Positions 51,729-61,774 are shown, counted from the first letter of the stretch. The stretch: DNA of 64,000 nt from DYKG01 sp964596185 (GCA_964596185.1 CAZQUE010000003.1:67073-131072), one strand, 5' to 3'. Program-made: numbers and translations. Notes: generated from the letters alone by a model not told the origin.

Positions 51729-54700
51729 ATCTATCAGTATTTGGGGTAAAATGGCCGGTTACTACCTCGATGGTCTTTTTGGCCATGGTTTTACTCGGCG
51801 CATTTTCATGGACCCAGCTGGGGCTTGATCTGATGCCCGATTTTGAAATTCCCGCAGTTTCTATCATTACAACTTATTCAGGTGCCGGTCCGCAGGAAAT
51901 TGAATCGACCATTACCGAAATTATCGAAGAAGGGGTTTCAACTGTTGAAAACGTCGATGAGATAACTTCGCAGTCTCTCGAAGGCGTTTCAGTGGTTACG
52001 GTAAAGTTCAACTGGGGCATCGATCTTGGTGATGCAACCAGCGACATTCGCGACAAACTCGACCTGGTATCGCGTCAATTGCCCGAAGATGCTGAAAAGC
52101 CTTTTATTTTCAAATTCAATACGTCAATGATTCCAGTCATCATGCTTGCCGTAACCGCTGACGAAAGCTGGGAAAAGCTCGATAAAATCGTCGATCGCAA
52201 AATCATCGATTCGCTCAAGCGTGTCCGGGGCGTTGCAACAGCTATTAAGCGTGGCGGCGACGAACGCGGCATTCTCGTGGATCTTGACCGTGAAAGAATC
52301 CAGGCAACCGGTTTGACCGGAGATCGGATTGTGGCGCTGCTGGCGGCACAGAACCTGGACAATCCCGGCGGTCATATCAAGCAGGGGCAGTTCGAGTATC
52401 TGATCAGAACCCCCGGAAAGTTCACGAGAGTTGGAGATCTTGAGTCGGTAGTAGTCGCAACCAGACCTGGAGTCGTACGCCTGGGCGATGTCGCCGATAT
52501 CAAAGATGGATTTCTCGAACGTTCAAATGATTTTTTGATTGGCGGAAAGCGTGGAATTGGAGTCATGGTGCAGAAGCAATCGGGCGCTAATACCGTATCG
52601 GTATCCAAAGCGATAAAAAAAGCACTGCCCGAAATTCAGGCCGCTCTACCGCCCGATGTCAAGATTCACATCTTTTTCGACACCTCTGATTTCATCAGCA
52701 ACACCATCCGAAATTTGACCAAAGCCGTTCTCTTTGGTGGTATTGCCGTATTTTTCGTGATTTTCTTCTTTTTGCGTGATTTCAAGGCCAGCATCATTGT
52801 CTGCACCACCATTCCAACTTCGTTGATCATCACCTTCATGCTGATGTACATGGCGGGTTTTACTCTCAATCAGATTTCTCTTTCGAGTCTGGCTATCGCC
52901 ATCGGAATGGTTGTCGACAATGCTATTGTCGTTCTCGACAATATCAAAAGGTATCTCGAGCGGGGTGTTTCTTCGCGAGAAAGCGCAATTTCAGGCGCTG
53001 TCGAAATGGGAACCGCAGTTATGGCTTCAACGCTGACGACAATCGTAATCTTTCTACCGATCGTATTTACAACCGGTATGACCAACATCATGTTCGGCCA
53101 GCTTGCGGCAATCGTAATTATGGCATTGGTTGCCTCACTTTTGGCGGCATTGATGCTGACGCCGATGATGAGCTCCAAACTGCTGCGACCCAGTCTGGAA
53201 GCACTGAATCAGAATTCACCAAAAAGGATGGATTCTTTAGCGCATCTGGAAAAATTTTATGGCAGAGTTCTTGAAATAGTCCTTAATAATCGTTGGAAAA
53301 CCGTTGGTGCGCTGGGTGTGCTTTTGTTCTTGTCGCTCGGATTGGCCCGTCTGGTCGGGGCTGATTTCATGCCCGAACAGGATCAGGGGCGACTTACTAT
53401 CAAATATGAACTTCCCGTCGGTACCAGATATGAGATAACTGGTCAGGTAGGCAAAGAGATTGAAAAAGTTGTTAGAAAAATGGTACCCGAAGTTGAGGCG
53501 ATTCTGGTTCGCTATGGTCGCCCAAACGGTGATCCAGGTTCGGTAATTACCGGTTCGAAAGAATACTCGCACACCGGCCAGGTAAATCTGCGCCTGGTTT
53601 CGAAAGAAAAGCGTTCGCGTGGAATAAAGCAGGTAATTGAAGAAATAAGACCTGAGCTGGAAAAGATTCCCGGCGTCGTTATCAGATTCGATTCAGGAGA
53701 CCCCCTGGCCAATATGATTGGCGCGGGCGGTGCCGGGTTTACTCTGAATCTTTATGGTTATGATCTTGAAACAGCGATGAAATGGGCGAAAGAACTCAAG
53801 GCAAAGCTTGAAGAAGTGCCTGGTCTGAAAGATCTCGAAATCAGTCAGGATCTTGCCCAACCGGAACTACAGGTCGTAATAGACCGTGAAAAGGCTTCAT
53901 CTTTCGGTTTCAACGTAACTGAAATAGCCAGAACCATTGAAACTTATATCAATGGCAACAGCAGAGTGAAATACCAGGAAGATGGCGAAGAATACGATAT
54001 CGTCGTGCGTTTGCGCGAAGAAGATCGTGCCAGAACCACCGATCTTGCTCAGATTCCTTTGATAACCCCTGCTGGTCAGACTATCAGACTTGAAAATGTT
54101 GCACGCATCGTTAATGAATTCGGCCCGACCAGCATTGCCAGAAACGAGCAGGAAAGGTATGTGCAGATTGTCGGTCAGGTTTATGGCCGCGGCTCAGGTG
54201 ATGTCAGTGCCGATGCCCGGGCGATTATCGAATCGATTCCGGTTCCGCCTGGCTTTTCCTGGCGTTTTGCCGGAAACGAAGAAGAGCGTAAAGAGTCTTT
54301 TCTGTTAATGTTCCAGGCTATGCTTTTGGGAATGATTCTCGTTTACATGGTGATGGCATCACAGTTTGAATCATTGCTTGCACCTTTTATCATTGGCTTC
54401 AGCGTACCTTTCGGTTTCATGGGGGCGATTTTCGCTCTGGTAATTACCGGATTTCGCCTTTCGATCGTTTCATTGCTTGGTTTTCTGATTTTAATCGGTA
54501 TTGTCGTTAACAATGGTATTGTTTTGATCAGTTACATAAACGTTCTGGTTCGTCGAAAGATACCATTGCGTCAAGCTTTGGCCGAAGCCGGAAAAAGTCG
54601 TTTGCGCCCGGTTCTTTCAACGACGGCGACAACCATGCTTGGCATGCTGCCGATGACTCTTTCTACCGGTGAAGGAGCGGAAGTCTGGGTTCCGTTAAGC

Positions 54701-54826
54701 CTGAGCGTAATCGGGGGGCTTGCAGTTTCAACGATGATGACGCTGATATTCATGCCGGTTTTGTATTCTCTTTTCAGTCGCTGGTTGCTGCCGAAAAGAC
54801 ACAAATCTCTGATGGAGGCAAAATGA
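51725..54826 (+). CDS. RND-family efflux pump (HAE-1/AcrB type)
   Basis: A 1033-residue proton-driven exporter. The first transmembrane helix follows a short N-terminus; GMVVDNAIVVLDNIKRYLE in TM4 holds the proton-relay Asp residues, and the pseudo-repeat GIVVNNGIVLISYINVL marks the second half. Two large periplasmic loops lie between TM1-2 and TM7-8. The length is standard. It overlaps both neighbours, so the four-gene efflux unit is tightly coupled. Confidence 0.93.
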   Translation: MNLSVFGVKWPVTTSMVFLAMVLLGAFSWTQLGLDLMPDFEIPAVSIITTYSGAGPQEIESTITEIIEEGVSTVENVDEITSQSLEGVSVVTVKFNWGIDLGDATSDIRDKLDLVSRQLPEDAEKPFIFKFNTSMIPVIMLAVTADESWEKLDKIVDRKIIDSLKRVRGVATAIKRGGDERGILVDLDRERIQATGLTGDRIVALLAAQNLDNPGGHIKQGQFEYLIRTPGKFTRVGDLESVVVATRPGVVRLGDVADIKDGFLERSNDFLIGGKRGIGVMVQKQSGANTVSVSKAIKKALPEIQAALPPDVKIHIFFDTSDFISNTIRNLTKAVLFGGIAVFFVIFFFLRDFKASIIVCTTIPTSLIITFMLMYMAGFTLNQISLSSLAIAIGMVVDNAIVVLDNIKRYLERGVSSRESAISGAVEMGTAVMASTLTTIVIFLPIVFTTGMTNIMFGQLAAIVIMALVASLLAALMLTPMMSSKLLRPSLEALNQNSPKRMDSLAHLEKFYGRVLEIVLNNRWKTVGALGVLLFLSLGLARLVGADFMPEQDQGRLTIKYELPVGTRYEITGQVGKEIEKVVRKMVPEVEAILVRYGRPNGDPGSVITGSKEYSHTGQVNLRLVSKEKRSRGIKQVIEEIRPELEKIPGVVIRFDSGDPLANMIGAGGAGFTLNLYGYDLETAMKWAKELKAKLEEVPGLKDLEISQDLAQPELQVVIDREKASSFGFNVTEIARTIETYINGNSRVKYQEDGEEYDIVVRLREEDRARTTDLAQIPLITPAGQTIRLENVARIVNEFGPTSIARNEQERYVQIVGQVYGRGSGDVSADARAIIESIPVPPGFSWRFAGNEEERKESFLLMFQAMLLGMILVYMVMASQFESLLAPFIIGFSVPFGFMGAIFALVITGFRLSIVSLLGFLILIGIVVNNGIVLISYINVLVRRKIPLRQALAEAGKSRLRPVLSTTATTMLGMLPMTLSTGEGAEVWVPLSLSVIGGLAVSTMMTLIFMPVLYSLFSRWLLPKRHKSLMEAK

Positions 54827-55116
54827 TGGAGTTTCTGATCATTGTCTGTAGCGCAACCTTGCAGGATGAAATTGACGCTTTGTTTGAGCGGCTTGAAATT
54901 AGCAATTACACTCATGTTCCTGAGGCCACCGGTTCTGGTAAGGGTGGCGGCACAAGATTGAACGATGAGATCTGGCCCGGCGAAAACAGTATGTATATGA
55001 TTGCCGGCAGTCCTGCTCAGGCTGCAAAAATCAAGGAGTGGGTGAAAGAATACCGGCAACGGCCATTGCGCGAAGGTCTGAAACTGTTTTCTCTGCCGCT
55101 TAATGAGGTAATTTGA
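54823..55116 (+). CDS. PII-like protein of the efflux operon
   Basis: A 97-residue small protein with the alternating beta-alpha-beta pattern of PII-like folds (MEFLIIVCSATLQDEIDALF, then TGSGKGGGTRLNDEIWPGEN resembling a flexible T-loop). PII-like genes of DUF3240 type are known next to CusA/RND pumps. The ATG overlaps the pump's stop. It may sense a ligand and tune the pump; this is inference. Confidence 0.65.
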   Translation: MMEFLIIVCSATLQDEIDALFERLEISNYTHVPEATGSGKGGGTRLNDEIWPGENSMYMIAGSPAQAAKIKEWVKEYRQRPLREGLKLFSLPLNEVI

Positions 55117-55157
55117 GGGTTTCTAAAATTGAACCCTTGTTTGAAAGCCTAAAGCAA

Positions 55158-55180
55158 AAAAGCCGCCTGATGGCGGCTTT
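55158..55180 (+). terminator. Terminator at the end of the efflux operon
   Basis: Stem AAAGCCGCC / GGCGGCTTT with loop TGAT, A-rich before and T-rich after, so it can work on both strands between the converging genes. Confidence 0.7.
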
Positions 55181-55222
55181 AACAATTTTAGAGGAGTTTT
55201 ATGGAGAAAGCTTGCAAAGAAG

Positions 55223-55525
55223 CTATTTTCGAACCTTGTTTTTCATGTTATCCAGAACGGCTTTGAGGGTTTTAACGTCTGCTTTCATTTCCTTGATCTG
55301 CATCATGATTACCTGTGCCTGTTCCTGGGATTCTGGGCCGCCTTCTTCGTTGAGTTTGCGAAGTTCTTCGTAAGCTGCCTGAATCCGTTCGTTGAGCTCA
55401 CTGATTTTCTGGCCGACTTCAAACATTTCGTGTTTGGTGGCTGCCTGGATCATCGATCCAAAAAGGGTGAATACAAAAAGAGTCAGGACCAGGGCGATAC
55501 TTCTTTTACTTACCAGATTGTTCAT
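55223..55525 (-). CDS. Exported coiled-coil protein of unknown function
   Basis: A 100-residue exported protein: signal peptide about 1-28 (cut near IQA), then a helical coiled coil (EVGQKISELNERIQAAYEEL) with a Lys-rich C-terminus. GGAGG lies before the ATG. No lipobox is present. It is a single gene on the minus strand, with its end facing the efflux operon. Confidence 0.7.
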   Translation of the reverse strand: MNNLVSKRSIALVLTLFVFTLFGSMIQAATKHEMFEVGQKISELNERIQAAYEELRKLNEEGGPESQEQAQVIMMQIKEMKADVKTLKAVLDNMKNKVRK

Positions 55526-55637
55526 TTTCAGACCTCCGTGTGGTTGTTCTTAATACATATCGGAGGAATGTCGAACAAAGTTTAGTCAAAAATAAACAAA
55601 AATAAAAAAAATTAAACAAAGACAAACAAAGGCAAAC

Positions 55638-56726
55638 TTAAAAAGACGAAACGATGGTGCCACCGGCGACAAGATGGTCACCCTGATAAAAAACCGCCGA
55701 TTGGCCGGGTGAGATCGCGTAAACAGGCTCCTGGAGTTTAACTTTCCATGATTGAGCATCGGCAGAGATAAGTCGGCAATTGACCGGTGCGGTTTTGTAA
55801 CGTATTTGTACCTGAAATTGGCTTCCAGTCTGCGGTGTTTCAATCAAAGAATTCATTTTCTGCACGATAAATTTGTTACCCATCAAGGATTCACGTGATC
55901 CGACATGAACTTCGCGGGTTGCGGCATCGATGCGGCAAACGTAGAGTTTTACGCCATGTCCGCCACCAACTCCCTTGCGCTGGCCAACGGTGAAATTCAT
56001 ATAGCCATCATGCCTGGCAAGGGTTCGGCCATTGGGCCCGATGATCAGGCCGGGTTGAAATCCGGGGTGGTCTGCGGGCAGTTGTTGGCGAAGAAAATTC
56101 ATGTAATCGCCGTCGGGCACAAAGCAAATTTCCTGTGACTCAGGACGCTGAGCGTTGGCAAGCCCATGTTTTTCAGCGATTGCGCGGATTTGTGGCTTGG
56201 TAAAACCTCCGATTGGCAACAACAGATGTGGCAAAACTTTCGCGGGCACTTCCCAGAGGAAATATGACTGATCTTTTTTGGTGTCCAGGCCGCGTTTGAG
56301 CAGATAATTCCCGGAGTCGGTTTGCTCTACCGCCGCATAGTGCCCGGTAGCCAGAAAATCGCAGCCATAGCTTCTGGCTTTTTCGAGCAGGTAAGGAATT
56401 TTGACCGTGGCATTGCAGCGCACACAGGGGTTGGGCGTGCGTCCGTTGGCATATTCATTGACAAAATCATCGATTACTTCTTGTTTAAAAGAGTCGGCGA
56501 CATCGAGAACAACATGGGGAATCTGCAAATGCGCGGCAACGGCACGGGCGGCGTTGACGCCTTCGAGGCCGCAGCAGGCTTTGGGGCCGGTTTCCCCCTG
56601 GTAGCAGAAGGTTTTGAGCGTGACGGCCATGACGTCATAGCCCTGTTGTTGCATCAGAATTGCGGCGACTGAAGAATCGACACCGCCCGAGAGCGCTACG
56701 AGAACTTTTTTTGCTGAAAGGTTCAT
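55638..56726 (-). CDS. mnmA: tRNA-specific 2-thiouridylase MnmA
   Basis: A 362-residue enzyme that installs the 2-thio group on U34 of Lys, Glu and Gln tRNAs. The PP-loop is LSGGVDSSVAA near the N-terminus; the catalytic Cys pair is in NPCVRCN and later in GVKLYVCR, with ESQEICFVPDGDY between. The length is standard for MnmA. An ABC exporter gene pair lies upstream on the same strand, 18 bases away. Confidence 0.95.
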   Translation of the reverse strand: MNLSAKKVLVALSGGVDSSVAAILMQQQGYDVMAVTLKTFCYQGETGPKACCGLEGVNAARAVAAHLQIPHVVLDVADSFKQEVIDDFVNEYANGRTPNPCVRCNATVKIPYLLEKARSYGCDFLATGHYAAVEQTDSGNYLLKRGLDTKKDQSYFLWEVPAKVLPHLLLPIGGFTKPQIRAIAEKHGLANAQRPESQEICFVPDGDYMNFLRQQLPADHPGFQPGLIIGPNGRTLARHDGYMNFTVGQRKGVGGGHGVKLYVCRIDAATREVHVGSRESLMGNKFIVQKMNSLIETPQTGSQFQVQIRYKTAPVNCRLISADAQSWKVKLQEPVYAISPGQSAVFYQGDHLVAGGTIVSSF

Positions 56727-56744
56727 GATTGATTTTTATGTAAC

Positions 56745-57650
56745 TTAATGAAGAATTTGTTTGCGTGAAAAGATTGCCAGAGCAAGAACATAGAAAAAGG
56801 CTGCCCAGGCGAAAGAAGAGCCGAGCGAAGCCATGACTTCACCATCGAACAGGCTGATTTTACCTTCAAGAATTTTCTCTATGCGCGAAATGGCAAAAAG
56901 ATCAGAAAGATGACGGGAAAAAACCCACTGCGCCGCATCGATATACCAGGCATCGAGTTTGCCCAGAAGGTTGGTGGCGATCAGATAAAATGTATGCAGG
57001 CCCATCAGCACACTGAGACTGGTAAAAGACATCAGTATCGCTGATTCGAAGAACAGTGAGAACAAAATGAAAAAGCCGATCAGCATCAAATTGCCGGCAA
57101 AAGTCATGAAAAGCAGTTGCAAGGCGGCCATTGTTCCAACCAGATTGGCGGGTTTGTCGAGGTTTATCCCATCCGGCACCAGGCCGGTATTGTTCAAACC
57201 GCTGTTCTGGGTCATGGCACGGGCGACGAGCAGGTCGGCCTGCAGGAAAATGCCGCCGATAGTTACTGCCAGTAACAGAAAGAGCATGACTGCCAGGGTT
57301 TTCGCGGTGATAACCTGCCAGCGTTGAATCGGCGTGATCAGCAGCATTTTCATGTAACCGCGGCTGAATTCAGTTGAAAAACTGTCGCCGACGACCAGTG
57401 CCAGGAAAAATGGCGCGATGTAGGAAAACAGCTTGATGTGAGCGGTAAATAGTCCTTGTACTACTTCGTATAGCATTGAAAATTGCAGCTCACCAAAGCC
57501 GAAACTTTTTACTTTAACGTAGGCGACGATCAGCGCAATGCTGGCTACAAGAGGAACCACATTAAGGGCTATCAGAAACAGCAGTGCCTTTTTACGATTG
57601 AGAATTTTTTTCAGTTCAAACATTAATAAAACAAGCATTCGCCGAATCAT
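56745..57650 (-). CDS. ABC-2 type exporter permease
   Basis: A 301-residue membrane protein with six predicted helices and a large loop with GFGELQFSML. The pattern is that of ABC-2 permeases (YhfA/NatB-like). It pairs with the ATPase gene just upstream, whose stop overlaps its start by 4 bases. Substrate unknown. Confidence 0.8.
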   Translation of the reverse strand: MIRRMLVLLMFELKKILNRKKALLFLIALNVVPLVASIALIVAYVKVKSFGFGELQFSMLYEVVQGLFTAHIKLFSYIAPFFLALVVGDSFSTEFSRGYMKMLLITPIQRWQVITAKTLAVMLFLLLAVTIGGIFLQADLLVARAMTQNSGLNNTGLVPDGINLDKPANLVGTMAALQLLFMTFAGNLMLIGFFILFSLFFESAILMSFTSLSVLMGLHTFYLIATNLLGKLDAWYIDAAQWVFSRHLSDLFAISRIEKILEGKISLFDGEVMASLGSSFAWAAFFYVLALAIFSRKQILH

Positions 57651-58585
57651 GACAGGCCTCCGTTACCATTTTCACTGGTAAGTTTGATAAAGGTTTCTTC
57701 AAGCGATGCCTCTTTTGGAATCAGTGCGCTTACCCTGACATCACCTTTAACCAGTGCCTGGTTGATTTTTTCCGACATGTTCGCCCCCATGGTGAGGGTA
57801 AAACCACGCGGCCCTTCGCTCCATTGCAGGCCTTCAGCGGCAAAAGTTTTGAAAATCTCGGTAGCTGCGGCAAAGCACTCATCGGGCATTCGAACCTCCC
57901 AGTTCTCCTGGTGTCCTGACAGGATTTCACCGACATAACCCTCTTTTACGGTTTTGCCGTGATCGATGATGACCACATAATCGCAAAGCCTTTGCACTTC
58001 GTCGAGCAGATGGCTTGAAAGAAAAATTGTCGTTTTTTCTTCAGAGTGGATTCTTTGCAGTATATCGCGCATCTGCACTCTGCCGGCTGGATCCATTCCG
58101 CTGGTCGGTTCGTCGAGAATCAGCATGCGGGGTTTGTGCAAAATACCAAAAGCAACACCCAGGCGCTGTTTCATCCCTGAAGAAAATGTGCCGAAACGCT
58201 GATCGGCGGCATCTTTTAACCCGACCAGGCTGATTGATTCAAGAATTCTTTCGCGACTGACCGGTTTATATAAAGAGCCGAACCAGTGCAGATTGTCGAA
58301 GGCAGTCATCGTTTCGATAAAAGTCGGGTTTTCGACGACCGCGCCGATTTGCTCGATGGCCTGGGTCCGTCCGCCCGGAAGGGTTTCGCCGAGCATTGAA
58401 ATTTCCCCGCTTGGCAGGGGAATCAGGCCCATAAGAATTCTCAGAGTCGTTGTTTTGCCGGCACCATTTGGGCCGAGAAATCCTGAAATACTGTTCATTG
58501 GAACATTGAAGTTCAGATTCTGCAAAACCGCTTTTCGTCCAAAATTCTTGTTTAGATTGGCAACTTTAATAGCAGGGTTTTCCAT
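57647..58585 (-). CDS. ABC transporter ATP-binding protein
   Basis: A 312-residue ATPase from ATG 58585 (AAGG upstream; ATG 58603 is also in frame but overlaps the previous gene). Walker A GPNGAGKTT, signature FSSGMKQRLGVA and Walker B LILDEPTSGMDPAG are intact. It energises the adjacent permease; the pair is an exporter of the NatAB/YxlFG type. Nothing here identifies the substrate. Confidence 0.92.
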   Translation of the reverse strand: MENPAIKVANLNKNFGRKAVLQNLNFNVPMNSISGFLGPNGAGKTTTLRILMGLIPLPSGEISMLGETLPGGRTQAIEQIGAVVENPTFIETMTAFDNLHWFGSLYKPVSRERILESISLVGLKDAADQRFGTFSSGMKQRLGVAFGILHKPRMLILDEPTSGMDPAGRVQMRDILQRIHSEEKTTIFLSSHLLDEVQRLCDYVVIIDHGKTVKEGYVGEILSGHQENWEVRMPDECFAAATEIFKTFAAEGLQWSEGPRGFTLTMGANMSEKINQALVKGDVRVSALIPKEASLEETFIKLTSENGNGGLS

Positions 58586-58589
58586 GGTT

Positions 58590-59756
58590 TCAAGCCTTTT
58601 CATAAAGCTCGTGATAGAGTTCTTTTCCCAGAACTTTCAATATCACGGTGACCGGAACCGCCAGCAGCATTCCTGGTATTCCGGCCAGACTGGCGGCTAT
58701 TGCCAGAGAAAGCATGACCACCAGAGGGTGCAGCCCGGCCTTTTCACCCACGACATTCGGTTGGAGATACCAGCCGTCAATGGACTGAACGATGACGATG
58801 GCTATGGTGGTTTTGATCAATACTCCCACCAGGGTTGACGAAAACCCGTACTGGGCGATGGCGATGAAGAATGCCAATATGACGGTAAAAAGACCGCCCA
58901 GGTAAGGAATGAAGTTCGCTACTCCTGATAATGGCCCGAGAAAAAGGAAAAAGCTTATTCCTGATATCCATAAGCCGATGGTCATCAGCAATGCAAAAAT
59001 AGAATTCGCAAGAAGCTGGCCGCGCAAAAGAGAATTGAGTTGCGCGTCTATTTTTGCAAAAATATCGAGGGTTCTCGTGCGAAAATCAGGTGGAATCAGC
59101 ATTTGAAAACTTTTGTAGATTTCGTCCATGTCCAAAAGAATGTAAAAGACGAGAATTGGAATCAGCACCATGTTAACCATTCCAGAAAAGGCGGTGAGTA
59201 TAAACCCAAGCAGCCTTTTGAAGCCGGCAACTATGCCGTCTTTAACGACAACAACCCCATTGGCTGCCAGTTCTCTTATTTTGTCTCCATTGACAAATTC
59301 TTTTAAATTTTCATTTAAATATGGAATGCTTTTGGTCTTGTCGTAAAAACTCGCTCCAGCTTCCTTGAAATTGTCAGCCAGCCGGTTTACGTCGAGATTG
59401 GTCAGTTTGGTCAGCATGTCACTGGCTTCTGAAAACATCGATATCGTAAACGGAACGACAAAAAGTGTAAAAACAACTATACCTATGGAAAATATGGTCA
59501 GCACCGCCCATGGCCGAGGAAATTTTCTGGCGACCAGAATCTTGACCAGAGGGTTCAATACATAGGCAAGAACCAGAGAAATCAAAAATGGCGCGATAAC
59601 ATTTGAAAGATAATAACAGATTGCGAACAGACATGCGAACCCAACTGTTATCAGAAGATTTTTCATCTTAAAAAGCGGGTTTTCTTCTGTTTTCGCAACC
59701 TCTGTTTTGGTAATTTCAGGCTTAACCTCTTCTTTCGCCTTTTTGTCATTTTTCAT
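58590..59756 (-). CDS. AI-2E family permease (PerM/YdiK-like)
   Basis: A 388-residue membrane protein with eight or so helices and the family phrase FLGPLSGVANFIPYLGGLFTV, a central periplasmic/cytoplasmic domain with DVNRLADNFKEAG and an N-terminal charged tail. The family was named after autoinducer-2 export but includes sodium/proton and unknown transporters. It lies between a coiled-coil gene and the ABC ATPase in one minus-strand run. Confidence 0.83.
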   Translation of the reverse strand: MKNDKKAKEEVKPEITKTEVAKTEENPLFKMKNLLITVGFACLFAICYYLSNVIAPFLISLVLAYVLNPLVKILVARKFPRPWAVLTIFSIGIVVFTLFVVPFTISMFSEASDMLTKLTNLDVNRLADNFKEAGASFYDKTKSIPYLNENLKEFVNGDKIRELAANGVVVVKDGIVAGFKRLLGFILTAFSGMVNMVLIPILVFYILLDMDEIYKSFQMLIPPDFRTRTLDIFAKIDAQLNSLLRGQLLANSIFALLMTIGLWISGISFFLFLGPLSGVANFIPYLGGLFTVILAFFIAIAQYGFSSTLVGVLIKTTIAIVIVQSIDGWYLQPNVVGEKAGLHPLVVMLSLAIAASLAGIPGMLLAVPVTVILKVLGKELYHELYEKA

Positions 59757-59760
59757 CTGT

Positions 59761-60699
59761 TTAAACCACGTTTCTCATGTTGATTTCTGAACCGTACATC
59801 TTCAGTATGAGTTCAATTTTTGCTTTGCCCATGCCCATTGAACGAGCAATCTGTGGCAAACTGACCCCTTCTTCAGCCATTTTTACAACTTCATATACCG
59901 GCGAACCCGGCTTAAGCTCGGGGTTGTTGCTTCTTGGTTCCGGGCCGAGGTCGGTTTTTCGTTTCGGAATGCGAACATTTTCAGTTATGTTCGAAGATTT
60001 GAGTTCCTTATTTTGTTCAAATTTTTCCTGAGCAAAGACATTTTCTTTGTCAGAGCCTCTGGCAACGAATTTTGTACTGAATCCGGTTTCTTTTGCCACT
60101 GGCCTTATTGGCACAATCCGGTCACTGAAAACTTCCGGGGGGCTTGCCGGTTCAAGCTGTTGCTCGAGAAAGTCGAGTTGCCGGGAAATCTGGCGCGATA
60201 CTTCTTCTTCAATGGCCTCGCGAATTGCGCCGAAGTCGATTTTTGGCTCAGCTGGCGGCTGATTTTCAATGCCGAGCAATCGGTTTGAGAACTGCCTGAT
60301 TTCATGCTGCAATTCTTCAATAGCTTCATTCATTTCCTGGCGAAACTTTCTATCGCCAGGCTGATGAACCGATTCAATCGTCGAGTTGTTGAAATTGGCT
60401 TTTCGTTTGAGCTCTGCTGCAGTTTCATCGAGTTCTTTGAGAAAATCATTGACTCGAAGTATCTTTTTGTCGGCGATTGTCAGCAGTTCAGACAACTCTT
60501 CACTCTGTTTTTCAATAACCTTCATGTTGTGGCTCGAGGCGAGCTCCATCTCTTCTATCAGATGGTTGAAAGACATTTCCAGAGCTTTCATTTCTTCGTG
60601 CAGCTTCAGATACTTGCGCTTTCCGAAAAAACGTCCAACCCAATATGCTGCCAATGCCAGAAAAACTGCACATATTGTCAGTTGAATTGCCATCCACAT
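59761..60699 (-). CDS. Membrane-anchored coiled-coil protein with a C-terminal helix-turn-helix-like tail
   Basis: A 312-residue protein from ATG 60699 (GAGGTGA about 10 bases upstream; the longer frame to 60885 runs back across the promoter region). One membrane helix at about 5-25, then a long cytoplasmic coiled coil, and a C-terminal 40 residues with VVKMAEEGVSLPQIARSMGMG, a DUF6115-like helix-turn-helix pattern. It could be an envelope or division-linked factor. No family is certain. Confidence 0.6.
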   Translation of the reverse strand: MWMAIQLTICAVFLALAAYWVGRFFGKRKYLKLHEEMKALEMSFNHLIEEMELASSHNMKVIEKQSEELSELLTIADKKILRVNDFLKELDETAAELKRKANFNNSTIESVHQPGDRKFRQEMNEAIEELQHEIRQFSNRLLGIENQPPAEPKIDFGAIREAIEEEVSRQISRQLDFLEQQLEPASPPEVFSDRIVPIRPVAKETGFSTKFVARGSDKENVFAQEKFEQNKELKSSNITENVRIPKRKTDLGPEPRSNNPELKPGSPVYEVVKMAEEGVSLPQIARSMGMGKAKIELILKMYGSEINMRNVV

Positions 60700-60772
60700 G
60701 CGTAAACGGTCACCTCGACGATGTTGATTTTCTAAAACAGAAAAGTTGTTTAAGATTCGATAGAATGGTACC

Positions 60773-61774
60773 ATGCCTGCTATGTTAAAATCCAAGAAAT
60801 TTTGGGGATTTCTTGTAAGTATTTTCTTTCTCTGGCTGGCCCTGAGAAATTTAGATTTACAAACAATTCCAGCGACCCTGGCCAAAATTGAACCCTTCTG
60901 GTTGCTGCTTATCGCTTTTTCCTATACGCTAGAACATCTTGCACGTGCTTATAGATGGCGAGCCATTCTGCCGGGAAAGCCCCTGAAAATGAAACATGCT
61001 TATTTCGGTATCGTGCTTGGCTACCTGTTCAACAATCTTTTGCCTGCCCGTGCGGGCGAATTCGTGCGTGCTTACTATCTCAAGAAAAAAGATACCGCAC
61101 CGGCATCAGAAGTATTTGGTTCAGTGGTTTTTGAAAGATTTCTCGATGGCATCATCATTGTGACGATGATTGTTTTTTCTCTTTATCTGTACCCATCAAC
61201 GCCTTTGATTCGTCAGGCCAGCATTTCAGCAATCGTTTTTTACGCTGTAATCCTGTTTGGCATATTGCTGCTGCAGTTTCGCCGCCGACTGTTTGAAAAT
61301 CTGACCATGCGATTTTTCAATCTTTTTCCGGGAAAAATAGCCCGGACTCTCAACCATTCCCGCGAGTCTTTTATCAACGGGCTCGGGTTGATTGCGCGAC
61401 CTCGCCTGTTTTTTCGTGCCGTTGCGCTTTCGGTAATTTCATGGGCGTTGTCGATTATCACCGTTTATTTAAGTTTGCTGATGTTCGATCTGAATCTTGG
61501 CTTGCCCGATGCCATACTGCTTATTTGCATTCTGTCGATCGGTGCAATGTTGCCTGCTAGCCCCGGAATGATCGGAATTTACGAATACTGCTGTGTTTTG
61601 GCTTTACATGGCATTCTTGGCCAGCCCAAAGATGTGGCAGCTTTGTTTGGTCTGGTTTCTCATTCCATCGGATATTTTTATGTCCTGGTCGCCGGGTTCG
61701 TCATCCTGGCAATCGAAGGTTTGAGTCTGGCTGAACTTCAGAAGGGCGAGAATCTCAGTGTAGAAAAGACTTGA
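60773..61774 (+). CDS. UPF0104/LPG-synthase-TM (flippase-like) membrane protein
   Basis: A 333-residue membrane protein with about eight helices and the family phrases LNNLLPARAGEFVRAYYL and GSVVFERFLDGI, typical of AglD/MprF-type lipid flippase-like domains. Members move or modify membrane lipids or glycolipids; no synthase domain is attached. It is divergent from the coiled-coil gene and followed by cell-wall genes. Confidence 0.82.
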   Translation: MPAMLKSKKFWGFLVSIFFLWLALRNLDLQTIPATLAKIEPFWLLLIAFSYTLEHLARAYRWRAILPGKPLKMKHAYFGIVLGYLFNNLLPARAGEFVRAYYLKKKDTAPASEVFGSVVFERFLDGIIIVTMIVFSLYLYPSTPLIRQASISAIVFYAVILFGILLLQFRRRLFENLTMRFFNLFPGKIARTLNHSRESFINGLGLIARPRLFFRAVALSVISWALSIITVYLSLLMFDLNLGLPDAILLICILSIGAMLPASPGMIGIYEYCCVLALHGILGQPKDVAALFGLVSHSIGYFYVLVAGFVILAIEGLSLAELQKGENLSVEKT

